In this document: positions 1 through 11,883 of the stretch, in pieces
How positions within the stretch are numbered: position 1 is the first letter of the stretch
Layout of the letters: every line of letters starts with the position of its first letter
Assembly: GCA_958295665.1 (NCBI GenBank)
Contig: OY282560.1
Location: 195,171,011-195,235,010 of the forward strand
Source of the DNA: Tipula vernalis
Lineage: Eukaryota; Arthropoda; Insecta; Diptera; Tipulidae
DNA length: 64,000 nt
Reading direction: 5' to 3'
Notes under the pieces: model-generated
Told to the model about the DNA's origin: nothing
The model's input: the letters and a program-made list of their open reading frames with translations, nothing else
Database searches by the model: none
Made by a program: the position numbers and the translations under genes

Positions 1-1262
1 TATGTAAATACTGGAGAAATTTTCTTGGAGCTAAAATGGTCATGAGCGAAATCAGCCCAAGATTAAATTAAACGGTTAACCTTCAATGTTAGAAATTACT
101 AAACCATCTTGAGTCCCTTGTCCGGTAATGAAACTAAGCATAAAATGTCGATGATGGTCAGATATGACGATAATCACCGCAAGTTTACATTAAACGGAAA
201 CACTTAAATATTTAAATTTACAAAACCATCTTCGGTAGTTTGTCCGGAAATGAAACTAAGAACAAAATGTAGGTCATAGTCCATTCTTGACTTATGCAAA
301 TATTGGGGACATTCTCTTGGAGCTATGATGGTTAGATATGACGATAATCACCGCAAGTTTAAATTGAACGACTAACGTTCAATATTTAAATTTACTAGAC
401 CATCTTTGGTAGTTTGTCCGGAAATAAAACTAAGAACAAAATATAGACCATTATCTATTTTTAACTTACATAAATATTGGGGACATTTTCTTGGAGCTAC
501 GAGGGTTAGATATGACAAAAATCACTTAAAGTTTAAATTGAACGGCTAACGTTCAAGATTTGAACTTTCTAAACCATTTTCAGTACCTTGTCCGGAAATG
601 AAACTAAGAACAAAATGTAGGTCATGGTCCATTCTTGACTTATGCAAATATTGGGGACATTCTCTTGGAGCTAAGATGGTTAGATATTACGATAACCACC
701 GCAAGTTTAAATTGAACGTTTAACGTTCAATATTTAAATTTACTAAACCATCTTCGGTAGTTTGTCCGGAAATTAAGCTAAGAACAAAATATAGACCATG
801 GTCCGTTCTTAATTTATGCAAATAGGGGGACATTCTCTTGGAGATATGAGGGTAAGATATGACAAAATTCACCCAAAGTTTAAATTGAACGGCTAACGTT
901 CCATATTTTAATTTCCTAAACCATCTTCTGTAGTTTGTCCGGAAATGAAACTACTAACAAAATATAAACTATAGTCCACTCTTAAATTGGGCAAATATTA
1001 GGGATATTCTTTTGAAGTTAAGTTGGTTAGATATGAAGATAATTACCGCAAGTTTAAATTGAACGAATAACGTTCAATATTTAAATTTACTGAACCATCT
1101 TCTGTAGTTTGTCCGGAAATGTAACTGCTAATAAAATATAGACCATGGTACATTCTTAACTTATGCAAATATTGAGGATATTCTCTTGAATCTATGAGGA
1201 TTAGATATGAAAAAAATCACCCAAAGTTTAAATTGAACAGCTAACGTTCAATATTTGAAGAT
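1..1262 (+). repeat. 174-bp tandem satellite, about 7 copies
   Basis: The marker GTTAGATATG (or a close variant) recurs at about 157, 331, 505, 679, 852, 1026 and 1200, so the period is 174 bp (once 173). Each monomer also holds a CGTTCAATATTTAAATTTAC-like block, a TTTGTCCGGAAATGAAAC-like block and GGGGACATTCTCTTGGAGCT. Monomers differ by roughly 10-20 percent by eye. The array runs off the left edge. No coding potential is seen. Confidence 0.93.
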
Positions 1263-1440
1263 TAGTAGTTTCATTTCCGGACAAACTACCGAAGATGGTT
1301 TAGTAAATTTAAATATTGAACGTTAGCCGTTCAATTTAGGCTTGGGATGATTTTCGTCATATGAAACCCGTTTAGCTCCAAAAGAAGGTCTCTACTAATT
1401 GCAAAGTCAAGAATGGACCATGGTTTATATTTTGTTTATT
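1263..1440 (-). repeat. Inverted monomer closing the 174-bp satellite
   Basis: The block around 1266-1342 is the reverse complement of the satellite core (TTCCGGACAAACTACCGAAG is the reverse of the FGxx block above), followed by the reverse of the AGCTCCAAGAGAA and CCATGGTCCATTCTTGAC parts. The array therefore ends head-to-head with one inverted unit. This is the layout of long terminal repeats of foldback-type elements, although a plain satellite inversion would look the same. Confidence 0.85.
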
Positions 1441-2419
1441 GGTTAGATTTTATTTCCAGACATGGTTTTGCAGTTGTTAATACTCAATTCATGTATAATT
1501 TAACAGTTTATTATTATCTCTGATTTATATTCAATTTTTCATTTGTGTGTTTTCAATAAACCATTATTGATTACCATTAATCGATTGATTTACTAATACA
1601 CTAAAATGTTTTTAAAATTTAGGAATGTTTTAGGAAATAATTCACTATCGTCATTTACAATGTGTACGATCAAGCCTAAGCAAGTAACAATGTGTGCATG
1701 TAACAATGTGTACGATCAAGCCTAAGCAAGACTCCCGGATGACGCCGGGCCATAACAAAACCGAAGGAAAGCAAAGGTATGTTAGCAACAAAGAAACAAC
1801 CCGGTTCCAGGCACCTAAGTAGTTGATACTTAGTAAATTTGTTCGTAATATATTTTTTGTAAATTATTTAGCACAAGACAATACAATTTGAAGTTCATCT
1901 ACTTCTCAATTTCCTGTAAAGTTGCTTCGGGTTCTTCAAGAATTTAATAAATTTGAAATATGCATTAATCCTTTATAATAACTATTCTAAAATTTAGTTT
2001 ACATTTAATTCTCTGAAATAAATTATAGATTAATCTTTATGACTACAACTAAATTAACATTAATAGTTTGACAATAATTAAACCAACTACCATCGCGCTG
2101 TCATCACAGCCAGTGTCATCTTGGTCGAGTTTCTCAGGTGTTTTCTATACTAAAACCTTTTTAACTAACAAATATCAATACTAATAGCAAAAATTATCAT
2201 TAACATCCACATCAATAGAAATACCAACACCAACACTAACATTATGACATAAATGATTCGATTACACCGAGAAAAATTAATTTCACTAAATTTAATTCAA
2301 TTTAATTTTTATAAAAATTAATTTAATTCCATTAAATTCAGTTAAACCTAATACGTAATTTACTTCACCATTAATTCTTTATTTAAAATCAGCCCTTAAA
2401 ATAAATTCAATTCAGCATA
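1441..2419. other. AT-rich non-coding stretch
   Basis: No gene is seen. A 27-28 bp sentence beginning ACAATGTGTACGATC is repeated at 1658-1684 and 1703-1730. It precedes the dispersed repeat copy at about 1730-1915. The rest is AT-rich filler up to the BEL LTR. Confidence 0.6.
1730..1915 (+). repeat. Dispersed repeat family, copy 1
   Basis: This region aligns with 21700-21900. Both share ATAACAAAACCGAAGGA, then GAAAGG/CAAAGG, CCCGGTT(C/A)CAG(G/A)CACCTA, GATA(C/G)TTAGTAAA, and an end with AGCACA(A/G)ACAA. Identity is about 70 percent by eye. No ORF or terminal structure is seen. It could be an old SINE, LTR or satellite fragment. Confidence 0.6.
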
Positions 2420-2997
2420 TGTTGCAATAGAACAATTCACAGCAATAAATTTTTGTGCTGGTTGTCATCTATGCTGTAATTGCAGAAGATCGTTCGTAAT
2501 CCAAAGATGTTATTTACACCTCCAAAACAAAACAAAAACATCAGCTAAAATATTAATCACAACAAATACAATTTTTATACTTATCCTTGAACTTGAACTT
2601 CATTATTATTTCCATTATTTTACTGTAATGTTTACCTGAAATCAAATAGTAGAATTTATTATTTTAATTTATGTTTCAGTAAGTAAATCCAACCTGAAAT
2701 AATTAATTAATTAATTCATGTTAAAAGTTAATTTAGAAAATTTCTTACCATTTTGAATTGCATCACATATTTGTAAACAAAACATTTGACAATTAATTGA
2801 ATTGAAATTTGTAAATGTGATCGTAGTATACATATATTTATAAATTAAAGAGATTTAACCATCTATCTAAACTATAGTAAAACTACTTCTACGAAATAGA
2901 AGATTGCGATACAAATTTTGGACATTTATTTGCCGTTCCATTTTGGATTTGTTTCGGTACGATAATTTACCAACAACGTTTGGCTTGCAATTTTACA
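2420..2997 (+). repeat. BEL 5' LTR (578 bp)
   Basis: It begins TGTTGCAATAG and ends CAATTTTACA, matching the 3' LTR at 7744-8462 over almost its entire length. It is about 140 bp shorter because the segment between ACCATCTATC and ACGAAATAGAAG is nearly absent here. The next bases, TGGTCCATCGAGCC from 2998, are the expected position of the primer binding site. Confidence 0.9.
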
Positions 2998-3015
2998 TGG
3001 TCCATCGAGCCAGAT
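2998..3015 (+). promoter_or_regulatory. Putative BEL primer binding site
   Basis: TGGTCCATCGAGCC directly follows the 5' LTR end and starts with TGG, the complement of a tRNA CCA end. I did not identify which tRNA it would pair with. Confidence 0.5.
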
Positions 3016-3337
3016 GAAACGCCAGATACGAGAAATATACTTACAACTTCTGTTCAGGTAGTTCATTTAAGAAGAGCAAGTGATTTAATTCATTATTAAC
3101 GCTTTCATCCATATTAATATTTGCAACATTTCTGTATATTATATCAATATACTCAGGTAATTTATACATAATATCAATATAATAAAATATTTGTACATCA
3201 ATTCTGTAAAATTACCACATACACATTTATATAAACTATTTAAGTGATTTCTGTTTAGCGAACTATTTAGCGAATTAAAACTATTGCGTTATATTTCCAT
3301 AACTTTTTTATAAGTTCTTTTTTTATAAAGTGTAAAT

Positions 3338-4614
3338 ATGGCTGCTGTGCTTACACAAAAACGTAGTCGACTACTAGGTTCTCTTACAAAGGTTTCTACT
3401 TTCATTGAGAACATTGATGACGATACATCACTTAAAGAGGTAAATCACGACTTAAAAACTCGACTCATGGTGAGAAGCATTTTGCAACATTGAAGACGAA
3501 TTGCTCTTAATACCGCACCAAATTTCGAAATCTGATGAATTCGAAACGAGATTTTTTAGTGTTCAAGCCGCCATGATGCATGAAACAAAAAAAACGAAAG
3601 CCAAACGTACAACCGAATAATGATGACCTGAACAAGCACTTTAACCAGTATTTACTCTCAAGAAAAGGCATACTTTGAATCGCTACACAATAAAACAAAG
3701 GGACAAACCAATGAAGTGAAAATGCCAAGAATTAATATTCCACCATTTAATGGTGAATACGCACAATGGCCGTCCTTTAAAGATTTATTTGAGGCTACTG
3801 TGCACAACAAACGAATCGTTATCACGTGTACACAAGTTTCAATTACTCAAGGGACTTCTTCAAAGCAGCGCGGTTTGTCTAATCAATCACATTTTAATCA
3901 CTGATACCAGTTATGGAGAAGCATGAGACAAATTAAAACAAAGATACGATAAAAATCGCACAATAGTAAGTACGACAGTAAAAACGTTCTTAGATCAGCC
4001 AAGTATCAACCACGCTTCACCAAGGTCACTGAGAGACATTACCGAAACATCAGATGAATTATTTCAGAGATTAAAGGCTTTAGGACCAGATTGCGGAGCT
4101 CGTGACCCATAGATTTTGTATTTACTCCTCAACAAGATGGACGATGACGCCAAGTATCGATAGTTTCTTTACTTTTCTTCATCAGAGATGTCACGCATTG
4201 AAAAGCTGTAATATAACCGTAAAGCCAATTAAATATTTTCCAAAAGTTTCACATGTATCAAGCGCAAAGGTGGAGTATACATATTGTAACAAACCACATC
4301 TCATTCACAGATGCTATAAATTTCAACGATGTGATATTGAATTTCGTAAAAGATTTATTAACAAACAAGATTTATGTACTAATTGCCTAAAAGGAGCGCA
4401 TTCGGTTTTCAGCTGTCCTTCGACAAACACATGTTTCAAACGCAAGGAAAATCACCACACGATATTGCACGATGGTAACAGCAACCCTAACCAAATAAAC
4501 TTAAATGCAAACATCGCCAACAAAGATTTTAAAACCGAGATGCGGATTCACAAAGCTACACCATTACAAAGAAACCAATCAGTGGAAATAAACAGGCAAT
4601 ATTGCCAGCTGTAG
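3338..4614 (+). pseudogene. BEL/Pao gag remnant
   Basis: The ATG at 3338-3340 opens a frame that reads MAAVLTQKRSRLLGSLTK, a typical BEL gag start, and runs to a stop near 3493. Gag resumes in another frame at 3716-3904 with a DUF1759-like stretch (PPFNGEYAQWPSFKDLFEA). It resumes again at 4102-4614 with a C-x2-C...C zinc-knuckle region (CTNCLKGAHSVFSC). Gag would form the particle and bind the RNA. At least two frameshifts and an in-frame stop make it non-functional. Confidence 0.85.
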
Positions 4615-4870
4615 TTATGTCTACAGTTGATACATACGGCAATATTCATTATGTTCGGGCGTTGTTAGATTCGGGATCGGAATCTTCCTTCATTACAGAA
4701 GCACTCACAAAAAAACTGGGACTAAAGCGTACACAAGCTTCCGTAACAATAAACGGTTTATCTTCAATTTCAGCTGGCGTGACTAGAGGGAAAATCAACA
4801 TTAAATTATCATCCTGGTACAACCAAGAGTAATTTGTAGAAGTATGCGCTCTGATATTAGGTAAGTTAAC
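4602..4870 (+). pseudogene. BEL/Pao aspartic protease fragment
   Basis: Residues 1-76 show the DUF1758-like retropepsin signature: RALLDSGSESSFITEAL contains the DSG catalytic triad, followed by LGLKRTQASVTINGLS. In BEL elements this domain lies between gag and RT and cuts the polyprotein. The frame overlaps the end of the gag fragment by 13 bases. It stops near 4832, and the downstream linker to RT is missing. The DSG active site itself is intact. Confidence 0.85.
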
Positions 4871-4994
4871 TAATAACTTACCGTCTCAAGCAATATTACT
4901 CATTAGAATTCTTTTATTTATTCTATTTTAAATTTATTTTTATTAATCAATAATATTAAATTATTTTTATAAATAGCACAACATCTAAAAAGAT

Positions 4995-5965
4995 AAGAGT
5001 TGTGTTTAATGGTTCGTACAAGTCGACCACGGGCCTTTCTTTAAATGACTAATGTTTAAATGACTGATGACCGGCCCGACCATTCAAGATGAACTTTTTC
5101 CAATACTCACAAGATTTCGCAAACATAAATTTGCATTTGTATCGGATATTGAAAAAATGTATCGGCAGATAGCAGTTCATCCAAAACACCAAAACTATCA
5201 GAGGATTGTCTGGCGAAGAAAATAACGAAAGTCACATACAGACTGACCTGTTCGGCTTACCTTGCCATCAGGTATTTACATCAAATACCAAAAGACAACG
5301 ATAAAATATCCTGCAAATTGAGAAAAATAATTAAATCCGACTTTTATGTGGACGATTTATTGTCAGGTTGGGACAGTATAGAAGAAGCCATTAGACTTTA
5401 TTCGGATTTGTCAACTATTTTATCACATGCTGGTTTCACACTACGGTAGTGGAGTTCAAACTTTCCTGAGCTGTTGAGCAAAATACCCATCGAAAAACGA
5501 GGAGAAATTTCCATTTCATTTGAATATCCTCAATTGTATATCAAAACATTGGGAATTTGCCTGGGAATTTGCTGGTTGACGAGCGATGATGCCTTCACCT
5601 TCAGTGTTCCGGAACTACGATTTAAGCCATCAATCAAACGAAGGCTATTGTCCGAATGTGGTAAAATATTTGATCCGCTTGGGTGGCTATCTCCAGCAAC
5701 CATTACGTTCAAAATCTTACTTCAGTCGCTTTGGTTGATCAAAAGAGGATGGGATGACCCATTGCCAGATCACATCAATTGCACATGGTCGACCACAATA
5801 AACGAATTAATTTGTCTCTCCGGCATACGTATTCCACGATTTCTTCAGATACAGTCAATATATAACGTTCAATTTCATGGTTTTTGTGACGCGTCCGTGA
5901 AGGCTTATTCAGCAATAGTATACGCGAGGTCAACCAATTCAAACGGTAACATCTCTGTCCAGTGA
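4995..5965 (+). pseudogene. BEL/Pao reverse transcriptase and start of RNase H
   Basis: Near 4999 the frame reads RVVFNGSYKS, then after small breaks TIQDELFPILTRFRKHK and the palm segment FVSDIEKMYRQIAVHP. The catalytic box FYVDDLLSG lies near 5340-5365 and is intact. From 5474 to 5965 one frame carries the thumb (DPLGWLSPATI, LWLIKRGWDDPLP) and the RNase H start (FHGFCDASVKAYSAIVYAR). Together these would copy the element RNA into DNA. At least three frameshifts or stops separate the pieces, including two stops in the SLND region near 5046-5065. Confidence 0.88.
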
Positions 5966-6232
5966 AACAATTTTCAATTATCCGCCTGGAATTATGTGGA
6001 GTCGTCCTTTTAAACAAACTTCTTATCAAGATTGCAGGAATTTTTGAAGCATGGAGTTCTCAGAAAATGGAACTGTTTCGTTGGAAATAGAACGAGTTTT
6101 ATTATTGATCAAATACCAAGCAGTCATTGACAGCACGTACCAACCAAGGTAAATCTAGCTGACTGCGCCAGTCCAGGTTTATCGCCAAGTGACCTGTTAA
6201 AACCTAAAATTTGGTGGACTGGTTCAGAATTC

Positions 6233-7696
6233 TTGCAAAAGTCGACATCTTATTGGCCGAACTATGAAAATGCTCCAGTTGAAACTACCACCGTCGAAAA
6301 AAGGAAAACTGTCGTAATATCAACAAATGACGATATTGCAACGTTTGAAAATTCTACTATGAAATATGTTATTGGCAAATTTTCTGCATATACATTAATG
6401 TTACGGGCAGTGAATCGTATCCGGTTTGCTGAATTATGCCGTAAAATGAAAGTAACTACATATCCAGTCAACATCTCCAGAGAAGCGAAAATTTGGTAAT
6501 TAAATATGTTCAACATGATGCGTTTCATGAAAAAATACAACAAATTCAGAAAAACGATGCAATCAAAAGAAGCAGCAAATTATTGTCACTTTTCCCAATT
6601 ACCGATAAGGATGTTTTACTACGAGTAGATGGCCGCTTGAAAAACTCGAATGTTGGGTATCCAAAGAAGCTTCCACTAATTTTACCGAAGCAGTACCAAT
6701 TCACAGAGATGCTCATTAGACATCTACAACTAAAATATTTACACCCAAACCCATCAATGTTGCTGTTCGTAACCAGAACCAAATATTGGATCATTGGGGC
6801 AAAGAACATCGTAAAAAAAGTCTCCAATAGCTGCGTATTCTGTATAAAAAGTCATCCAAAATTAGGTGAACAGATTATGGGAAACTTACCTTCACCGAGA
6901 GTGACTCTCATACGGGCAATTATAAACGTTGGGGTTGACTACGCTGGCCCTATCACAATAAACTCCAAGAAGGGTAGAGGGTCCAAAAGGCTAAAGGCGT
7001 ACATATGTTTGTTTGTTTATATGGCAACAAAGGCCATACACCTCGAAGTAGTTTCGGAGTTTTCTACAGAAGGGGCCTACCAAAGGCAATATACAGTGAC
7101 AACGCAACTAATTTTGTCGGTGCCCGAAGAAAGCTCGGTGAATTTTTCCAGATTCTGTCTTCTAAAACTCACAATGAAAAGGTATCTGCTGATCTTGGGT
7201 CACATAACATTGAGTGGCACACTATCCCTCCATCAGCTCCACATTTCGGTGGTCTATGAAAAGCGGGGGTGAAATCAATAAAAACCCATATTCGTCGAGT
7301 ATCGGGCGAGTCAGTACCTACGTTCGAAGAAATACAAACGCTTCTTATTCAGATAGAAGCATTAGTCAATTCATGGCCACTCACAACAGCTACTAATGAT
7401 CCTGACGATTTAAATATCTTAACACCTGGGCATTTTTTAATCGGTTGTCCAATTCTCAAAGTACCACATAAATGTACAGATGACATCAAGCTAAAATTAA
7501 GTGACGGATGGGAACTTCTACAAATTATGTCAAGAGGTTTTTGGAAAAGGTGGCATTTAGAATACCTCACATCGATATAAAAACGGTCAAAATGGCAGCA
7601 TCAGCAGCAGAATTTTACAGAAGGCGAGCTCGTATTAATCAAAGACGAAAATGCTTCGTCAGGAGAATTAAAACGTCCCATCGCCAAACTATGTAA
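6233..7696 (+). pseudogene. BEL/Pao integrase and C-terminal DUF5641-like tail
   Basis: The frame 6493-7272 holds a zinc-binding region (H..H near RHLQLKYLHPN, then CVFCIKSHP) and the first core Asp in VGVDYAGPI. The second core Asp (IYSDNATNFVG) lies in the shifted frame 7005-7259. The box that normally carries the catalytic Glu reads GGL-stop-KAGVKS at about 7250-7272. Trp is now TGA and Glu is now AAA, both G-to-A changes. 7269-7580 continues with ALVNSWPLT and LTPGHFLIG, ending in a GWELLQIMSRGFWKRW tail. The enzyme would be inactive. Confidence 0.88.
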
Positions 7697-7743
7697 ACTA
7701 TTGATTGAGTAGTTAAGCAAACAACTGCTTAACCGGGGGAGTA

Positions 7744-8462
7744 TGTTGCAATAGAAGAATTCACAGCAATACAATTTTGAGCTGGTTGTCATCTATGCTG
7801 TAATTGCAGAAGATCATTCGTAATCCAAAGATGTAATTTACACCTCCAAAACAAAACAAAAACATCAGCTAAAATATTATACTTATCCTTGAACTAGAAC
7901 TTCATTATTATTTCCATTATTTTACTGTAGTGTTTACCTAAAATCAAATAGTAAAATTTATTATTTTAATTTATGTTTCAGTAAGTAAATCTAACCTGAA
8001 ATAATTAATTAATTAATTCATGTTAAAAGTTAATTTAGAAAATTTCTTACAATTTTGAATTGCATCACATATTTGTTAACAAAAAACATTTGACAAGTAA
8101 TTGAATTGAAATTTGTAAATGTGATCGTAGTATAAATTTATAAATTAAAGAGATTTAACCATCTATCGGGAATTATATTAATTAAAAACTATTGTAAAAC
8201 TACTTGTTAAAGCTAAAATAAAAAAATGTTCATTCCCTTTTTCTTGAATTGTCGAAGCGACAACATTAGATAGAAATTGGTAAAATTCAAGAAATTCCTT
8301 TAATTAAAAATTGGAAAAATTGGAAAATCATCAACAGAATTTCGTTTTATCTTTACGAAATAGAAGATTTGCGATACAAATTTTGGATATTTATTTGCCG
8401 TTCCATTTTGGATTTCTTTCGGTACGATAATTTACCAACAACGTTTGGCTTGCAATTTTACA
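7744..8462 (+). repeat. BEL 3' LTR (719 bp)
   Basis: It starts TGTTGCAATAG after the purine tract and ends CAATTTTACA. It matches the 5' LTR except for about 140 extra bases around 8165-8350 and a deletion of a few bases near 7878. The unequal LTRs mean indels occurred after insertion, or one LTR was converted. Confidence 0.9.
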
Positions 8463-9751
8463 GCATCTAAATTGAAGGAAACCAAATTAAACACTAACTA
8501 AATAACCTGCAACCTCCTTAAAAATCTGAAACCCTATAAAATGTAAGTACCAATTCTTTGCCTTAACTAGCTATTGACTCCAGAAATTAATTAACTAATT
8601 CCAGGAATACCACTAAAATCAAAATTAAATAATTAATTGTTTATTACTTTATTCTTCTTAAGTAGGTCTGCAAAATAGTTTAAAATTATCTGAACATATT
8701 ACATACTAAGTGTTCAACGTTTCCATACTAAATTGAATTTAATAAATCGACTATAAAAATTATAAAATAAAATAAACAAATAAATAATGAATAATAATTA
8801 AATAAAAAGCCGCGCCTGTTTTCTCTGCTCTAAAACTTCTATCATAAATAATTAAATAATGAACAATAATACATAAACACTGAAGCCGCGGCTGGTTTCT
8901 CATCTGAAAATTTCAATGTATTAATTCAATTCCTAATTATCAATTAAATTCCAACACAAAAATTTAATTTAATTATGTACTTCATTTTTAAAAAATTTGA
9001 AAATTCGAATTTAAAATCGTCTAAATAGCTCAAACCATCTAAATTTAATCTAATTCCATACATATCTGTAAAATCAAATTAATAAATAATTAATTGCTTA
9101 TTACTCTAGTCCGTTTAAATCCCCATTGCACAGTAATTTAAAATAATTAAGAACACATAAAATACTTACAGCTTAAAGTTGCCATTCTAAATTATATTAA
9201 ATAATTCTAATATAAATCAAAAACTATTATTTTCCTATTTGTACCAATTGAAAACACACTTTGGATAAAATCTATGATTTGACTCATAAACCAAATTAAA
9301 ATTCAAACCCATAATTTGTTCAACGAAATTTAAATTCAGATTCATTTTAGTCCAGGAATCTACAACTTTACCAACCTTGTCCCAAACAAAATCGCTTGAA
9401 CAAACTACTATATTGAACTTATGAGAAAACTCCTGTATTTTTGACGATTTAATAAAATAAATCAAAAATATAAATTTAACGACGCATTTCATTTAACCAA
9501 AAATTATTTTCAACCTATGCTCAATCACATCTAATTATTTTGTTGTACATGCACTGCCATGAATTCAAAACAACATGCATCTATCTACAATTACAGTTAC
9601 GTTGGATTAGAGATATTTAAGCTTGATAATAATTTACATTTTATATTTGGTTTTTATTTTTGTTGTCTTCGGTTTAACGGTCGCTGGAAAAAAGAAATTA
9701 TAATTTTATATATTTTACAAACTAATTTATAATTGATTGGTTCATATTCTT
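8463..9751. other. AT-rich spacer with weak local duplications
   Basis: No gene is seen. Two short degenerate duplications are visible. One is around GCCGCG at 8810-8830 and 8884-8900, each preceded by AAATAATGAA(T/C)AATAAT. The other is around AAATAATTAATTG(T/C)TTATTACT at 8626 and 9084. An 85-codon minus-strand frame at 9235-9492 has no recognisable motif and is probably chance. Confidence 0.5.
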
Positions 9752-10343
9752 AAATAATAATAATAATAATATTTTATTAACTAAAGCGTAAGCCGATGGC
9801 TTTTGTGCATAACATTTTTACAATTTAATAAGAAACTTAAAATTAACAATTAACATTTTAAATAAAGTATAACAATGAACAAAACAAACTTCCACTTACA
9901 TAATCAATAATAATTTACAAATATGTACATGTTCTATGTTATAGATTTTAACATAACAGTTTTAAATTTAGAAACAGAACTAATATTTTTTAATTCCGTT
10001 GGCAAACTGTTCCAGATGAGAATCGCATTTATCAATCCGGAGTTATGGTAAACATTTGTTCTATTTAGTGGCAAATTAATATTCCTTGTGCGTAACGATG
10101 CAGAAAAATTTAATTTATCATACAAGTACGTGGGTATACCTGATTTTATTATACGGAAAATAAACATAGCAGTTCTATAACGGTAAAACTCAAACAAGTC
10201 GCATCCAAGGATTGAGCTCCTAAATTCAGATATATGGTCAAACTTTCTAAGGTCATAGACGTATCTCACACAATTATTAAAAGTAATCTCAAGTAAATGT
10301 TTTGAGGAACTATCACAATTAATCTAGGTGGTTATAAAAATAT
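9752..10343 (-). mobile_element. 5'-truncated LINE tail (CR1/Jockey-like)
   Basis: The minus-strand frame 10269-9934 (111 residues) and its upstream extension to about 10335 show the usual end of an insect LINE ORF2: NNCVRYVYDLRKFDHIS, then FRIIKSGIPTYLYDKL, then a final IWNSLPTELKN box. The 3' tail follows on the minus strand as AATAAA plus an (ATT)n run at 9752-9775. The 5' side is cut at the foldback element at 10344. Reverse transcriptase motifs themselves are absent, so clade placement is tentative. Confidence 0.8.
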
Positions 10344-10883
10344 TGTTACGTTTTTGCATTGTCACTCAAGGTTCGTAGCACTGGATTGTGAATAAAACAA
10401 AATCAATTCAATTTATCACCAACGAATTTATTTATTTAGCACAAGATTTATTACAACACAATTTCAATACAATTTATTAATAAAAATTCACAAAATCACT
10501 TTATATAAATTATTCTCAAATTTTACTGTACACTTATGTATAAATTTTATTTCGCACAAAAACGCTTTTTAAATCACTTTTTAATTCCTTTTTATTCTTA
10601 ACACTATCGCTTACCAAATACTAATAATAATCTTACAAGTTTACACTATGGCGTTCCAAATTCTAATATTCTAATTTGATTTCGTTCGCCTTTTTATATA
10701 CACAAACCAAACTTCTCGAAAGCTCATGACTTTTCCAGTACTAATAGTGAAGAAACATTTAGAACTGTTTTATCATGGAAAATTCCACTTTAGTACAGTA
10801 AAACATTGAGCTATTAATTTAACTTATTCTATTACACACTAGGTGTCATTGTCACAATATTGATACTGTGACGGTGCCTAGGT
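10344..10883 (-). repeat. Foldback arm 1 (left-facing)
   Basis: The arm contains AACACTATCGCTTACCAAAT, the reverse of a TATATAAAAAGGCGAACG-type box near 10690-10705, and ends in the loop-side sequence GGTGTCATTGTCACA. It differs from arm 2 by very few bases (for example CTATGGCG against CTATCGCG), so the tandem duplication is recent. Confidence 0.8.
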
Positions 10884-11380
10884 GTCACTCAAGGTTCGTA
10901 GCACTGGATTGTGAATAAAACAAAATCAATTCAATTTATCACCAACGAATTTATTTATTTAGCACAAGATTTATTACAACACAATTTCAATACAATTTAT
11001 TAATAAAAATTCACAAAATCACTTTATATAAATTATTCTCAAATTTTACTGTACACTTATGTATAAATTTTATTTCGCACAAAAACGCTTTTTAAATCAC
11101 TTTTTAATTCCTTTTTATTCTTAACACTATCGCTTACCAAATACTAATAATAATCTTACAAGTTTACACTATCGCGTTCCAAATTCTAATATTCTAATTT
11201 GATTTCGTTCGCCTTTTTATATACACAAACCAAACTTCTCGAAAGCTCATGACTTTTCCAGTACTAATAGTGAAGAAACATTTAGAACTGTTTTATCATG
11301 GAAAATTCCACTTTAGTACAGTAAAACATTGAGCTATTAATTTAACTTATTCTATTACACACTAGGTGTCATTGTCACAA
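10884..11380 (-). repeat. Foldback arm 2 (left-facing)
   Basis: This is a near-perfect direct copy of arm 1. It ends at GTCACA, followed by the 10-base loop ATATTGATAC and then the right-facing arm 3. Arms 2 and 3 form the central palindrome of the element. Confidence 0.8.
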
Positions 11381-11389
11381 TATTGATAC

Positions 11390-11883
11390 TGTGACGGTGA
11401 CACCTAGGGTGTGATAGAATAAGTTAGACTAATAGCTCAATGTTTTATTGTACGAAAATGGAATTTTCCACGATAAAACAGTTCTAAATGTTTCTACACT
11501 ATTAGTACTGGAAAAGTCATAAACTTTCGAGAAGTTTGGTTTGTGTATATAAAAACGTGAACAAGAGCGAATTGGCTGATTCGAATTTGGAACGCGATAG
11601 TGTAAACTTGTAAGATTGTTATTAATATTTGGTAACCGATAGTGTAAAGATTAAAAAGGAATTAAAAAGTGATTTAAAAAGTGTTTTAGTGTAAAATAAA
11701 AATTATAAGTGAACAGTAAAATTTGAGAATAATTTATATAAAGTGATTTTGTGAATTTTTATTGATAAACTGTGTTGTAAAACATTTTGTGAAATAAATA
11801 AATTCGTTGGAGATAAATTAAATTGTTTTTGTACTATTCACAATCCAGTGATACGAACCTTGATTTACAAGGCTAAAGCGTAA
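11390..11883 (+). repeat. Foldback arm 3 (right-facing)
   Basis: It starts TGTGACGGTGACACC. A TATATAAAA box near 11546 points outward. Two GGAACGCGATAGTG-type repeats and a late AAATAAATAAATTCG follow. The arm ends CAAGGCTAAAGCGTAA. It diverges from arm 2 by several percent, far more than arms 1 and 2 differ from each other. Confidence 0.75.

Larger units (their letters stand above)
2420..8462 (+). mobile_element. BEL/Pao LTR retrotransposon, full-length but dead
   Basis: Two LTR copies starting TGTTGCAATAG and ending TTTTACA bracket BEL/Pao-type gag and pol remnants in the right order: gag, zinc knuckle, protease, reverse transcriptase, RNase H, integrase, DUF5641-like tail. The flanks GCATA (2415-2419) and GCATC (8463-8467) look like a 5-bp target duplication with one change. 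A purine tract ACCGGGGGAG lies just before the 3' LTR. The protease-to-RT linker is replaced by about 110 bp of AT-rich sequence near 4880-4990, and there are many frameshifts and stops, so the copy is old and non-autonomous. Confidence 0.93.

Noticed and set aside
8463..8470. Alternative BEL borders giving a perfect CAGCA duplication
   Set aside because: This would require LTRs starting TATGTT and ending TTTTA. The canonical TG...CA ends with GCATA/GCATC flanks fit BEL elements better, at the cost of one mismatch.
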